A stretch of DNA of 64,000 nucleotides from positions 3,472,001 through 3,536,000 of the forward strand of contig NZ_CP059693.1 of assembly GCF_028657945.1 (NCBI RefSeq), written 5' to 3'. Within the stretch, counting starts at the first letter, position 1, and each line of letters starts with the position of its first letter. The DNA is from Thalassomonas haliotis. GTDB taxonomy: Bacteria; Pseudomonadota; Gammaproteobacteria; Enterobacterales; Alteromonadaceae. The position numbers were made by a program, and so were the translations under genes. This document shows positions 1 to 8,376 of the stretch, piece after piece. Under the pieces are notes generated by a model. That model was not told the origin of the DNA. It saw only the letters and a program-made list of their open reading frames with translations, and did not search any database.

Positions 1-92
1 AAGTTAGTGTCAAATTCAACATTACTGAATTTGCAGGCATAGCCATAAGTGCTGATAACAAACAGCTGGCAGAAAATTAAAAATCGAAACAT
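1..92 (-). CDS. N-terminal end of a secreted protein, cut by window edge
   Basis: An open frame starts at an ATG at 92 and runs off the left edge for 30 codons. The translation has a short N-terminus, a hydrophobic stretch (FLIFCQLFVIS) and a Gly-Tyr-Ala-Cys stretch, which resembles a Sec signal peptide. An AGGTG ribosome-binding site lies just upstream. It is co-directional with the TonB-receptor gene at 186-3194, but a terminator hairpin separates them. The mature protein is unseen, so no function is assigned. On the plus strand a short frame ending at 80 is also open and could instead be the tail of another gene. Confidence 0.4.
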   Translation of the reverse strand, partial: MFRFLIFCQLFVISTYGYACKFSNVEFDTN

Positions 93-134
93 TACACACC
101 TGTTCTTTTTTCGAAAATACATAAAAGACTTGTT

Positions 135-158
135 AAAAAAGACCCGCAATTGCGGGTC
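135..158 (-). terminator. Rho-independent terminator of the TonB-receptor gene
   Basis: A perfect self-complementary GACCCGCAATTGCGGGTC at 141-158 is followed on the minus strand by six T (plus-strand A run 135-140). It lies 27 bp beyond the stop of the receptor gene at 186. Confidence 0.8.
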
Positions 159-185
159 AATGAGTTGGGAAATCATTCACGCTTA

Positions 186-3100
186 CTAAAACTTCTTATT
201 CACATTCATATAGAAATAACGTCCCAGGCTCGAATGCACGCTGGAGTTATAACCAAAGGTTTCATCGGCAATCGGCGGCGCTTTATCGCCGATATTTTTA
301 ATGCCGAAGGTCACTTTGGTTTTATCCAGCACATCTTTAGGCAAACGGTAGTTTACATAAGCATCAAACTTCGAGAAGCTTTTCACCTGATATTTAAAGT
401 CTTCTTCACCTATGCTGTAGTCCAGGCTGGTATCTTCAAAACCGCCGACATAACGGTATTTCAAACCGGCTCCCCAGGCGCCGTTTTTCCAGCCAATTGA
501 CGAAGTCATCCGCCACTCGGGACGGCCGTCCTGCTCTACCAGGTCGCCGCTGCCGGTAATGGTAACGTCTTCCCCCTGGTATTGCAGCGCCTCCACCAGG
601 GCGGCATCACCTGAGTTTTGCGCGGCAATCACCTGCGCGGTGATATCGTCGGCAGCCTGGTAAAACTTGGTTAATCTTGCGGCATTGGCTTTAAACTTAA
701 AATCGCCCCAGCCGGTGTCCAGGTCGTAGCTGATGCTAAAGTCGATCCCGGCCGCTTCCCTGTCCTGCAGATTGATATAATCATTCACCACGGCCACCAC
801 TTCATTGTCATCGCCGCCACGGGTAACCACAGGATTACCACCACCGTTTGGATCCTGATGGCGCAGCATGGCATCGTATAACAGCTGGGTTTGCGAGTGG
901 ATAAGACCTACGGTATCACTTTGCTCCAATTGCCACCAGTCCGCCGTCAGGGTCAGACTTTGCGTCGGTTGCACCACAAAACCCCAGCTTAAACTTTCGC
1001 TTTCTTCCGGTTTTAAGGTATCGCTGCCGCTGCGCACTTCCAACACGCCATAACGGCTATCGGTAATAGGATCGTTGCGGTTATTAACCCGGGAAATATC
1101 TACCGCGACCACCTGGGGCAAACCCGGCGCTTTAAAGCCTTCGGCATAAGAAGCACGAAACTGCACATAATCATTGATGATCCACGACAAGGCGGCTTTA
1201 GGTTTTAAAATATCGCCGACATCGGAAAAACGTTCATAACGCGCCGCCAACTGCATATCCAGGCGTTCAACAAAAGGTAAACCTTCAAGCAAAGGAATGG
1301 CAAATTCACTATAAGCCGAAAATACATTACGGCTGCCGCTGGCATCCGGGGTCGGGCTGCTGCCAAGTACAACACTGGCATATTGATCGACATCTTTGGC
1401 GCCGCCAACAATATCCAGGAAAGACTCACTGGTATTTAAGGCATCGGAGCGCACATCGGAAAAACTCTCATAGCGGTATTCTATACCGGCGGCAAAACCG
1501 ACATCCCCCGCCGGTAATTCAAAGATATCACCTTTAGAGATTTTAAAATCAACCAAGGCCAGCTCAGTTTCACTGTCGCGTACCACATCGATCATAAAGT
1601 TGTCGATCACCGTCTGGCTGTTGCCGGTCGGGTCACCGACATTGGTATTATTAACATCGGCGCCGTTGAAAACATCATAGGCGGTGGCCTGATCTGTGCT
1701 GTTAATCGCTTGCTGGAATCTTTGGCTGTGAATACGGTTCGCTTTATCTTCTGTGGTCGCTTTAGAATAAAGTACCGCACTGTCCCAGTCCCAGTCGTTA
1801 AAGTAGCCCCGCAGGCCGGTTAGCAGCCGGTAGCTTTTATCGGTGACTTCAATATTACGCGGCCCGGTATCCACGGGGCGGTATTTTCTCAAATCAACGG
1901 TTTCGCCAAAGGGATTATAAAATGCGTCGGCGGCTATGGTAAAGCGCTGCGAAGTTAAATTGGCGGTCTGCTCACGCACCCGTTCGGCTTCGGCATAATA
2001 ATACAGGGCTTCGGCATAAAGCTCGGTGCTCTCGCTGAGTTCATGGGTAAGCAGGCCGTAAAAATTCGCCCTTTCTATGCCTGAGCTTAATGAGCGTTCA
2101 CTGTTCCTGTCATAACCGTCGCTTGTTGGTTGGCTGCCGCCATCAACGCAAACCCCTTCAACATTAAGAGTCGTGGTCGGGTTGCCGACATCCGCCGAGT
2201 CTTCACAGCCCGATAAACTATCCGGTTGCAAATGGAAAGTCCCTAAAGTGGAAGTGCGAAACTCACCCCAGGGGGTAGAAGAGTTCAAACCGTTTAAATC
2301 ACTGTTATAAATCGGATTTCCGTCATCATCGGTGCCGGTAATGCCCACTTCATCGGGAAAACGGCTGTTGCCGCGCAAATCTGAGCTGGCCGAGTAAGAC
2401 TTTTCGCTGGCCATGATCATTTCCCGCTTATAATAACCGCCAGAAAGAGATAGATGACTCTTGTTATCGTTAAAATAAAACCCGCTTGCGCCGCTCAGGT
2501 TGAGGGTATCCCGGGCAGTACCTTCTTCACTGCCGTAATTGACATTAAGCTCTGAGCCTTCGTAATCATCTTTAAGGGCATAATTAACCACACCGGCAAC
2601 CGCATCTGAGCCATAGATGGCAGCAGCGCCGTCACGTAATACTTCTACCCTTTTTAAACCGCGCACCGGCAAGGTGTTGGCATTTGCCGTGGTTACCGGC
2701 ACAAAATTTTCCGATTGTGTGCCCGGATGTAATACCAGGCGGCGGCCGTTAAGCAACACCAAAGTATTACCCGTGCCCAGGCCGCGCAGGTTATAAGACG
2801 ACACATCACCGCGGGCATCGTTAACACCGCCAACCACGCGGGAGCTGTTAAAGGCAACATCTCCCTGCTGCGGGATTTCAGCCAATAATTCTGCGCCGGA
2901 AACCGCGCCGCTGTTTTCTATATCTTCTGCTGAAATAGCGGTTACCGGCAAAGCGCCGGTATCATGATTCACTTTGATATGTGAGCCGATCACACTGATG
3001 CGTTCAACCTTCTTTTCTGCGGCGCTTGTTTGCTGGTTATCTGTTTGCTGGCTGTCGGCCTGTTGGGCATAGGCCTGCCCTACTACACTTGCCTGGGCTG

Positions 3101-3194
3101 CTAACGCGGAAATTACACATAAGCTAAGATGCTTTAAGTTATGTTTATATTTAGGTACAGGTACAGAGCTTTGTTTCATCATTGTCACCGCCAT
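186..3194 (-). CDS. TonB-dependent outer-membrane receptor
   Basis: This 1002-residue protein has a signal peptide (about residues 1-43, ending AYAQ), an N-terminal plug domain (about 75-215, with the conserved plug segments LRGLG, LLNGRR, EVLRDGAAAIYGSDAVAGVVN) and a long C-terminal beta-barrel ending in an aromatic residue (VNKKF). Such receptors take up large or scarce solutes across the outer membrane with energy from TonB-ExbBD. The substrate cannot be read from the sequence. Its position divergent from gltS and next to D-glutamate catabolism genes, with a shared operator-like dyad in the gap, suggests a role in importing glutamate-containing or peptidoglycan-derived compounds (inference). 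The exact start is uncertain: in-frame ATGs lie at 3194, 3182 and 3179 and none has a strong ribosome-binding site. Confidence 0.9.
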   Translation of the reverse strand: MAVTMMKQSSVPVPKYKHNLKHLSLCVISALAAQASVVGQAYAQQADSQQTDNQQTSAAEKKVERISVIGSHIKVNHDTGALPVTAISAEDIENSGAVSGAELLAEIPQQGDVAFNSSRVVGGVNDARGDVSSYNLRGLGTGNTLVLLNGRRLVLHPGTQSENFVPVTTANANTLPVRGLKRVEVLRDGAAAIYGSDAVAGVVNYALKDDYEGSELNVNYGSEEGTARDTLNLSGASGFYFNDNKSHLSLSGGYYKREMIMASEKSYSASSDLRGNSRFPDEVGITGTDDDGNPIYNSDLNGLNSSTPWGEFRTSTLGTFHLQPDSLSGCEDSADVGNPTTTLNVEGVCVDGGSQPTSDGYDRNSERSLSSGIERANFYGLLTHELSESTELYAEALYYYAEAERVREQTANLTSQRFTIAADAFYNPFGETVDLRKYRPVDTGPRNIEVTDKSYRLLTGLRGYFNDWDWDSAVLYSKATTEDKANRIHSQRFQQAINSTDQATAYDVFNGADVNNTNVGDPTGNSQTVIDNFMIDVVRDSETELALVDFKISKGDIFELPAGDVGFAAGIEYRYESFSDVRSDALNTSESFLDIVGGAKDVDQYASVVLGSSPTPDASGSRNVFSAYSEFAIPLLEGLPFVERLDMQLAARYERFSDVGDILKPKAALSWIINDYVQFRASYAEGFKAPGLPQVVAVDISRVNNRNDPITDSRYGVLEVRSGSDTLKPEESESLSWGFVVQPTQSLTLTADWWQLEQSDTVGLIHSQTQLLYDAMLRHQDPNGGGNPVVTRGGDDNEVVAVVNDYINLQDREAAGIDFSISYDLDTGWGDFKFKANAARLTKFYQAADDITAQVIAAQNSGDAALVEALQYQGEDVTITGSGDLVEQDGRPEWRMTSSIGWKNGAWGAGLKYRYVGGFEDTSLDYSIGEEDFKYQVKSFSKFDAYVNYRLPKDVLDKTKVTFGIKNIGDKAPPIADETFGYNSSVHSSLGRYFYMNVNKKF

Positions 3195-3305
3195 CAGTTG
3201 TATGTTTGCGTTTTATTGCCGGCTGTTAAGTCAGCCGATTATTGTTATAACCAACACCTTGCCCAATAATTTGCCTCAGCACCATTGACTCTTCGTTAAC
3301 ACCCC

Positions 3306-3320
3306 ATAACCTGAAGTTAT
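3306..3320. promoter_or_regulatory. Candidate LysR-type operator, ATAAC-N5-GTTAT
   Basis: The 389-bp gap between the divergent receptor gene and gltS contains the perfect dyad ATAAC-CTGAA-GTTAT. LysR regulators typically bind interrupted dyads of this size (T-N11-A). The same half-sites with the same spacing occur at 5911-5925, in front of dgcN. That makes binding by the local LysR protein plausible. I see no other strong element in this gap. Confidence 0.5.
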
Positions 3321-3583
3321 ACAAACAGCGTCACTGCTATCAATATAGCCTCCAGGAGCCTGTACCGGACAAGTTTTTCGAAAAAACTCCCGCGAACGCC
3401 ATTTTCAACCGGCTAATAACGCCAGCTACAACTTTTGGTTATGGCTTTGCCAATAATATGAACTGCAGCTCCATTGAGCATGCCGGTACACTCGTCTCCT
3501 TATGCCTGGTTGATAAAAACCATAACAACCCGACTGCTCATTAGTCCCCTTACGCACCAGTAATAAAAAACGGAGCTGCGCTT

Positions 3584-4795
3584 ATGACGATAGACATTGC
3601 GACGACCGAAACCTTATTGATTTCACTGCTCATTCTTTTTGCCGGTTATGGCTTGAACAGTAAAATCCCCTTTTTGAAAAACAATAACATTCCAGAGCCT
3701 GTGGTCGGCGGTATCTTATTTTCCCTGTTGCTAGCGGTAGGCCACAGCGGTTTTAACCTCAATATTCAATTCGATATGGCGTTAAAAACCCCGCTGATGA
3801 CACTGTTTTTCACCACAGTCGGCCTGGGTGCCAGTTATAGCCTGCTGCTTAAAGGCGGCCCTAAAGTCGCCCTTTTCCTGGGTGTCGCCACGGTATATTT
3901 ACTACTGCAAAATGCCCTCGGCATCTCAATAGCCGCCGCAGCCGGATTAGAACCTTTAATGGGACTGCTTGGCGGCTCGGTCACCCTTTCCGGCGGCCAT
4001 GGCAACGGCGCTACCTATGCCGAATTGTTTATCAGCGAATACAAGATGCCCGGCAATATTTTCGAACTGGCGATGGCGGCCGCAACCTTTGGCCTGATCC
4101 TGGGCGGACTGGCAGGCGGCCCGGTCAGCAAAAGGCTGATTGAAAAACATCAACTTAAAGCCCCGGATTACCGCGAAGCTCTTGACGATACCGTCACCTT
4201 TGATCCTGAAGATCATGATCACGTTACCCCGAAAAAAATGATGGAAACCCTGTTTATCATCCTGCTGTGTATGGCGATAGGCCAGGTGGCCTACCTGGAA
4301 CTGAAATCTATGGCTATCGTATTACCGGCCTTTTTAGTGCCGTTGCTTTTTGGCGTACTGGCAACTAACATCGCCGAAGCCACTAAGTTTTATAAGATCA
4401 GCCGTGCCTGTATCGATCTCTGGGGCACCATGGCCTTGTCTATCTTTTTAGCTATGGCATTAATGTCGTTAAAAGTCTGGGAGTTAGCCAGCTTAGCCGG
4501 CCCTATGATGTTGATGATCTTAGCGCAAACCGCTATGTTGATGTTATTTGCCTATTTCATTACGTTTAGAATCATGGGGAAAAATTACGATGCCGCGATT
4601 ATGGCGGGCGGCCATTGCGGTTTTGGCTTGGGGGCCACACCGACGGCGGTGGCCAATATGGAAGCCCTGGTGAGCCGACACGGCCCTTCGCCGCAGGCTT
4701 TTCTTGTGGTGCCTATGGTGGGTGCCTTTTTTATTGATATCACCAATGCCTTGATTATTCAGCTATATTTGAGTTTACCCTTTATTGGCAACTAG
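3584..4795 (+). CDS. gltS: Sodium/glutamate symporter GltS
   Basis: The 403-residue protein has the length and sequence style of the GltS (ESS) family: about ten hydrophobic helices, the conserved pore-loop segments GGSVTLSGGHG (about residues 129-140) and GGHCGFGLGATPTAVANM (about 342-359), and a hydrophilic central loop. Family members import glutamate with Na+ across the inner membrane; E. coli GltS accepts D- as well as L-glutamate. Its place beside the LysR/dgcN/dgcA genes suggests it supplies D-glutamate to that pathway (inference). The start codon follows a CGGAG ribosome-binding site. Confidence 0.93.
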   Translation: MTIDIATTETLLISLLILFAGYGLNSKIPFLKNNNIPEPVVGGILFSLLLAVGHSGFNLNIQFDMALKTPLMTLFFTTVGLGASYSLLLKGGPKVALFLGVATVYLLLQNALGISIAAAAGLEPLMGLLGGSVTLSGGHGNGATYAELFISEYKMPGNIFELAMAAATFGLILGGLAGGPVSKRLIEKHQLKAPDYREALDDTVTFDPEDHDHVTPKKMMETLFIILLCMAIGQVAYLELKSMAIVLPAFLVPLLFGVLATNIAEATKFYKISRACIDLWGTMALSIFLAMALMSLKVWELASLAGPMMLMILAQTAMLMLFAYFITFRIMGKNYDAAIMAGGHCGFGLGATPTAVANMEALVSRHGPSPQAFLVVPMVGAFFIDITNALIIQLYLSLPFIGN

Positions 4796-4820
4796 TTGGC
4801 GGTTAACATTTGATAACACC

Positions 4821-4986
4821 TATACCCAATCCACCTCAAGATGCAGGTTCAGAGTTCAGCGAGGTAATCAGAGCAAGGCGCAGCACGAAGAGAATGCTTG
4901 TTCCATTGTCGAGTGTTGCAACGCTGCAGGGATTTCTCGCTGAGCTCGCCTTGCTGAAATCTGCATCTTGAGGTGGATTGGGTATA
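4821..4986. repeat. MITE-like palindromic element with 26-bp perfect terminal inverted repeats
   Basis: The segment 4821-4846 (TATACCCAATCCACC... ending ATGCAG) is the exact reverse complement of 4961-4986. About 114 bp lie between, themselves partly self-complementary (AGCGAG at 4858-4863 against CTCGCT near 4936). There is no coding frame. It occupies most of the gltS-dgcR gap. The structure fits a small non-autonomous palindromic repeat; no second copy was found in this window. Confidence 0.7.
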
Positions 4987-5017
4987 TATTTAAACAAAGA
5001 TTTCCTGAGGACGTTAA

Positions 5018-5902
5018 ATGCGCTTAAGACATATAGAAATTTTCCATGCCATTTATACCACCGGCTCCATCACCAATGCTGCCAAGATGCTGCATGTTTC
5101 CCAGCCTTCGGTCAGTAAAGTCTTGTCCCATGCCGAATTGCAGCTGGGCTTTAATTTGTTTGAGCGGGTCAAGGGCCGGTTGATCCCCACCGACGAGGCG
5201 GAAATGCTGTTCGATGAAGTCGATAAAATCTACCAGCAGATGCGGGCAATAAAAAACACCGCCGAAAACATCAAAAAATCCGAGTTCGGCGCCATCAGCC
5301 TGGGCGTTACCCCGGCGCTTGGCTTTGATGCCATCCCCAATGTCATTGCCGATTACCACAAGAGCTACCCCAATGTGACGTTTGATATCCAGACCCTGCA
5401 CAACGAGGCCGTACTCCAGGCCCTGCTTGAGCATAAATGCGATCTCGCGGTGCTGTTCTCCCCCAACAGCATGCCGGGGGTCAGCACAAAAACCTTGTCC
5501 CAATCTGAGCTGGTCATGGTTTATCCCAAGGAAAAATTTCCCGAGTGCCCGGACAAGCTGACCTTAAACCAGGTATGCGAGGATGAGTTTATCGATATCA
5601 GCGACAGCGGCCCGCTGGGAGATATGCTGTGGGCGCGTATCATGGAAGAAAATATCAGCTTTAACTCATCCATTAAAGTGCAAACCTACTTTATCGCCGC
5701 ACGCCTGGTCGCCCGCGGATTGGGCATTTGCGTGGTGGATCGTTTCACCGCTCAGGGCAACCTGGCAGACAATGTCGCCATTGCTTCCTTTGATCCGCCA
5801 CTGACCTTTACCGTCAGCGCCGTGCATCTTGAAAACCGCAGTTTATCGAAAGTCACCGAGGAGTTCCTGCCATACTTAAGTAAAGGAATTTCAATAACTT
5901 AA
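5018..5902 (+). CDS. dgcR: LysR-family regulator, probable DgcR-type activator of D-glutamate catabolism
   Basis: The 294-residue protein has an N-terminal winged helix-turn-helix (about residues 2-60: MRLRHIEIF... SITNAAKMLHVSQPSVSKVL) and a C-terminal periplasmic-binding-protein-like effector domain (about 90-290). LysR proteins act as tetramers at interrupted dyads near the genes they control. In Pseudoalteromonas a LysR regulator next to dgcN and dgcA activates them in response to D-glutamate; the identical order here supports the same role. The gene lies 108 bp upstream of dgcN, and an ATAAC-N5-GTTAT dyad sits in that gap. The family call is sure; the specific role is inferred from context. 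Confidence 0.8.
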   Translation: MRLRHIEIFHAIYTTGSITNAAKMLHVSQPSVSKVLSHAELQLGFNLFERVKGRLIPTDEAEMLFDEVDKIYQQMRAIKNTAENIKKSEFGAISLGVTPALGFDAIPNVIADYHKSYPNVTFDIQTLHNEAVLQALLEHKCDLAVLFSPNSMPGVSTKTLSQSELVMVYPKEKFPECPDKLTLNQVCEDEFIDISDSGPLGDMLWARIMEENISFNSSIKVQTYFIAARLVARGLGICVVDRFTAQGNLADNVAIASFDPPLTFTVSAVHLENRSLSKVTEEFLPYLSKGISIT

Positions 5903-5910
5903 GCAAGTTC

Positions 5911-5925
5911 ATAACCCGGGGTTAT
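5911..5925. promoter_or_regulatory. Candidate DgcR operator upstream of dgcN
   Basis: The 17-bp palindrome CATAACCCGGGGTTATG (5910-5926) contains ATAAC-N5-GTTAT, the same half-sites as the dyad at 3306-3320. It lies 8 bp beyond the regulator stop codon and about 100 bp before the dgcN start, a usual place for a LysR activator site. Confidence 0.6.
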
Positions 5926-6026
5926 GATCGAAAAAAGCCTTCTTACTTTTAATGCCTGCCCACAGGAGTAAGCTCACAAATAACACTAACTCTGTTATTT
6001 ACGCTTTTACTTTTAGGAACCTCATT

Positions 6027-7073
6027 ATGCACATAGCTTCTCCTTACCTGTTGTTTATCGGTGACGCCACAGATCAACTTTCCATCAAGATGGCACGCGG
6101 CGTAGCTCACTGGCGCCCCGAATTGTGTATAGCTGAATACAGTGTCGACGGCTGCACCGTCACCACAGGCCTGGAAAAGCTCGATATCAAGCAGGCAGCG
6201 GCCCGGGGCGCTAAATCTTTTGTCTTGGGATTTGCCAACAGCGGCGGCGTACTGGATAAAAAATGGCTGCCCTTTATCTTAGAGGCCCTGGAAAATGGCA
6301 TGGATATCGTCAGCGGCTTGCACGATAAACTTAGCGATTTCCCCGAAGTTGCCGAAAAAGCGAAAGCATGCAAGCGACAATTATTGGATATCCGCCATCC
6401 CAAAGCAGAATTTATTACCGGCACCGGGGTTAAACGCCCGGGAAAACGTTTACTGACAGTCGGCACGGACTGCTCGGTGGGCAAAATGTACACTTCATTA
6501 AGCCTGGAAAAATCCATGAAAAAAGCCGGTATTAACGTAGATTTTCGCGCTACCGGGCAATGCGGCATCTTGATCGCCGGTACAGGTGTTGCTATAGATT
6601 GTGTGATATCCGATTTTTTATCCGGCGCCAGCGAGTCCCTTTCCCCACCTGCAGATGAAGAGCACTGGGATATAATCGAAGGCCAGGGCTCCTTATCCCA
6701 TCCGGCTTTTGCCGGTGTCAGCCTGGGATTATTACACGGCTCCCAGCCCGATGCCCTGGTGATTTGCCATGATCTCAACCGCGATCATATGCGCGGCCTG
6801 CCGGGCAGCCAGCTGCCGAGCATAGCAAAAACCATTCAGCTCAACCTGGAAGCGGCAAAGCTTACCAACCCGGATGTTAAGGTGATCGGCATCACAGTCA
6901 ATACTTCCAGTGTCAGCAGTGATGAAGGCAAAACCATCTGTGCGCGGCTGAGCGAGCAGTTTTCCCTGCCTTGCGTTGATCCGGTGCGTGACAGCGCAGA
7001 CAGCATAGTCGCCGCCCTGACTGCGGATAAAAACACGATCCCAAGTGCGGCAACAGAGGCGATAAAAGCATGA
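6027..7073 (+). CDS. dgcN: DUF1611 family protein, D-glutamate N-acetyltransferase DgcN
   Basis: This 348-residue protein belongs to DUF1611: an N-terminal Rossmann-like part and a C-terminal P-loop part with GTDCSVGKM at residues 146-154. In Pseudoalteromonas the homologue DgcN acetylates D-glutamate to N-acetyl-D-glutamate, the first step of a D-glutamate degradation route. The next gene, dgcA, overlaps by 4 bp (ATGA), so the two are translationally coupled. I start at 6027 because AGGAAC precedes that ATG by 6 bp; an upstream in-frame ATG at 5952 lacks a ribosome-binding site and adds 25 non-conserved residues. The symbol is unrelated to the diguanylate cyclase DgcN of E. coli. Confidence 0.85.
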   Translation: MHIASPYLLFIGDATDQLSIKMARGVAHWRPELCIAEYSVDGCTVTTGLEKLDIKQAAARGAKSFVLGFANSGGVLDKKWLPFILEALENGMDIVSGLHDKLSDFPEVAEKAKACKRQLLDIRHPKAEFITGTGVKRPGKRLLTVGTDCSVGKMYTSLSLEKSMKKAGINVDFRATGQCGILIAGTGVAIDCVISDFLSGASESLSPPADEEHWDIIEGQGSLSHPAFAGVSLGLLHGSQPDALVICHDLNRDHMRGLPGSQLPSIAKTIQLNLEAAKLTNPDVKVIGITVNTSSVSSDEGKTICARLSEQFSLPCVDPVRDSADSIVAALTADKNTIPSAATEAIKA

Positions 7074-8158
7074 AGGTGACGATAAAAGATAACCAAGCCG
7101 GCACGGGATTAAGTATTCAGGTCTTTAATGAGCAATTGCCGTTAAAGTCGGTTTTTCGCATCGCCCGCGGCGCTAAAACCCGGGCCGAAGTCGTCCTGGT
7201 GGCGATATCCGACGGCCAGTATACCGGCTGGGGGGAAGCCGTGCCCTATGGCCGCTACCACGAATCGGTGGCCGGGGTAAGCCAACAAATAAAGACCCTG
7301 CCCCTTGACGGTTTTAACCGTGAAAACCCGGCAGATGCGGACGCTGCCGATAAAAACCTTGCAGAGCTGATTGCCACCCTGCCTGCTGGTGCGGCGCGTA
7401 ATGCCCTGGATTGTGCCTGGTGGGATCTTAAAGCCAAACGCCGGCAAAACACGGTGGCAGCACTGTTATCCCTGCCCCCGGCAACTCCCTGCATCAGCGC
7501 ACAAACCTTAAGTATCGACACGCCTCAGGCGATGGCATCAGCCGTGGCCAAGCTGGATAATCCGCCGCTGGTCAAGGTAAAACTCGATAACGACAATATT
7601 ATCGGTAAGATGACCGCCATCAAGCAGGCGGCGCCAGACAGTCAGTTTATTGTTGATGCCAATGAAGGCTGGTCGCTTGAGGATTTACAAAACTGCTGCG
7701 GGGCGTTAAAGGCCTTAGATGTTGTGTTAATCGAACAGCCTTTGCCTGCCGGAAACGATCAGGCCTTGATTGATTTTAACTGCCCCATTCCTTTGTGTGC
7801 AGATGAGTCCTGCCATACCCGGGCAGAGCTGGAATACCTTAAGAACCGCTACCAGGCGGTCAATATCAAACTGGATAAAACCGGCGGCCTGAGCGAAGCG
7901 GTATTATTGGCCCAAGAGGCCAGAGCCATGGGCTTTGACATTATGCTCGGCTGCATGGTGGCAAGCTCCCTGGCGATGGCACCACTGTCCTTATTATCCC
8001 CCTATGCGCAATATGTCGACCTGGACGGACCTTTATTGATAAGCAGTGACCGTCACTACGGCTTTAAATTTAACCAGGGCTTGATGCAACCGTTAAACAC
8101 TAGGCTGTGGGGTGGTCCCGACGTAAATGATGAGTTATTAAACTTGTTGCAGCAATAA
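7070..8158 (+). CDS. dgcA: Enolase-superfamily epimerase, N-acetyl-D-glutamate racemase DgcA
   Basis: The 362-residue protein has the muconate-lactonizing/dipeptide-epimerase fold. Visible catalytic features are the K-x-K pair at 169/171, metal ligands D196 (VDANEGW), E222 (EQPLP) and D245 (CADES), and the opposing K267 (VNIKLDKTGG). Relatives include L-Ala-D/L-Glu epimerase (YcjG). Coupling to a DUF1611 gene fits DgcA, which converts N-acetyl-D-glutamate to the L form. A deacetylase would then yield L-glutamate; none is encoded next door. Dipeptide epimerase activity remains the alternative, and would link the pair to peptidoglycan peptides. Confidence 0.85.
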   Translation: MKVTIKDNQAGTGLSIQVFNEQLPLKSVFRIARGAKTRAEVVLVAISDGQYTGWGEAVPYGRYHESVAGVSQQIKTLPLDGFNRENPADADAADKNLAELIATLPAGAARNALDCAWWDLKAKRRQNTVAALLSLPPATPCISAQTLSIDTPQAMASAVAKLDNPPLVKVKLDNDNIIGKMTAIKQAAPDSQFIVDANEGWSLEDLQNCCGALKALDVVLIEQPLPAGNDQALIDFNCPIPLCADESCHTRAELEYLKNRYQAVNIKLDKTGGLSEAVLLAQEARAMGFDIMLGCMVASSLAMAPLSLLSPYAQYVDLDGPLLISSDRHYGFKFNQGLMQPLNTRLWGGPDVNDELLNLLQQ

Positions 8159-8243
8159 CAGCTAAAGTTTTTCAGGCTGAGTGTATATCCGCCTGAAACG
8201 CATAAAATTCCTGCTTTTCCATACCCGTTCCCGTCAATATATC

Positions 8244-8282
8244 ACCGGCTAATAGAAGGTTTTCACGCTTATATTAGCCGGT
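8244..8282 (+). terminator. Hairpin downstream of dgcA
   Basis: An 11-bp perfect inverted repeat (ACCGGCTAATA at 8244-8254 against 8272-8282) with a 17-base loop lies 85 bp beyond the dgcA stop. The T tract after it is weak, so termination efficiency is uncertain. A second, weaker hairpin (TTCAGGC/GCCTGAA) lies near 8170-8200. Confidence 0.45.
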
Positions 8283-8376
8283 TTCAAGCAACTAAAAGCT
8301 AACAAAAACAGGCGTTTTATCAAATCACTGTTACACTAAATTGCATGGATTGATCTGCTAAAATAGAGCCAGAGTG

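Noticed and set aside
5024-5503. 159-codon antisense frame inside the LysR gene
   Set aside because: It mirrors the conserved LysR coding frame, lacks a ribosome-binding site and has no recognisable product.
5952-6026. Upstream extension of dgcN from the ATG at 5952
   Set aside because: No ribosome-binding site, residues not family-like, while 6027 has AGGAAC at the right distance.
6107-6778. 223-codon antisense frame inside dgcN
   Set aside because: Shadow of a well-supported gene on the other strand.
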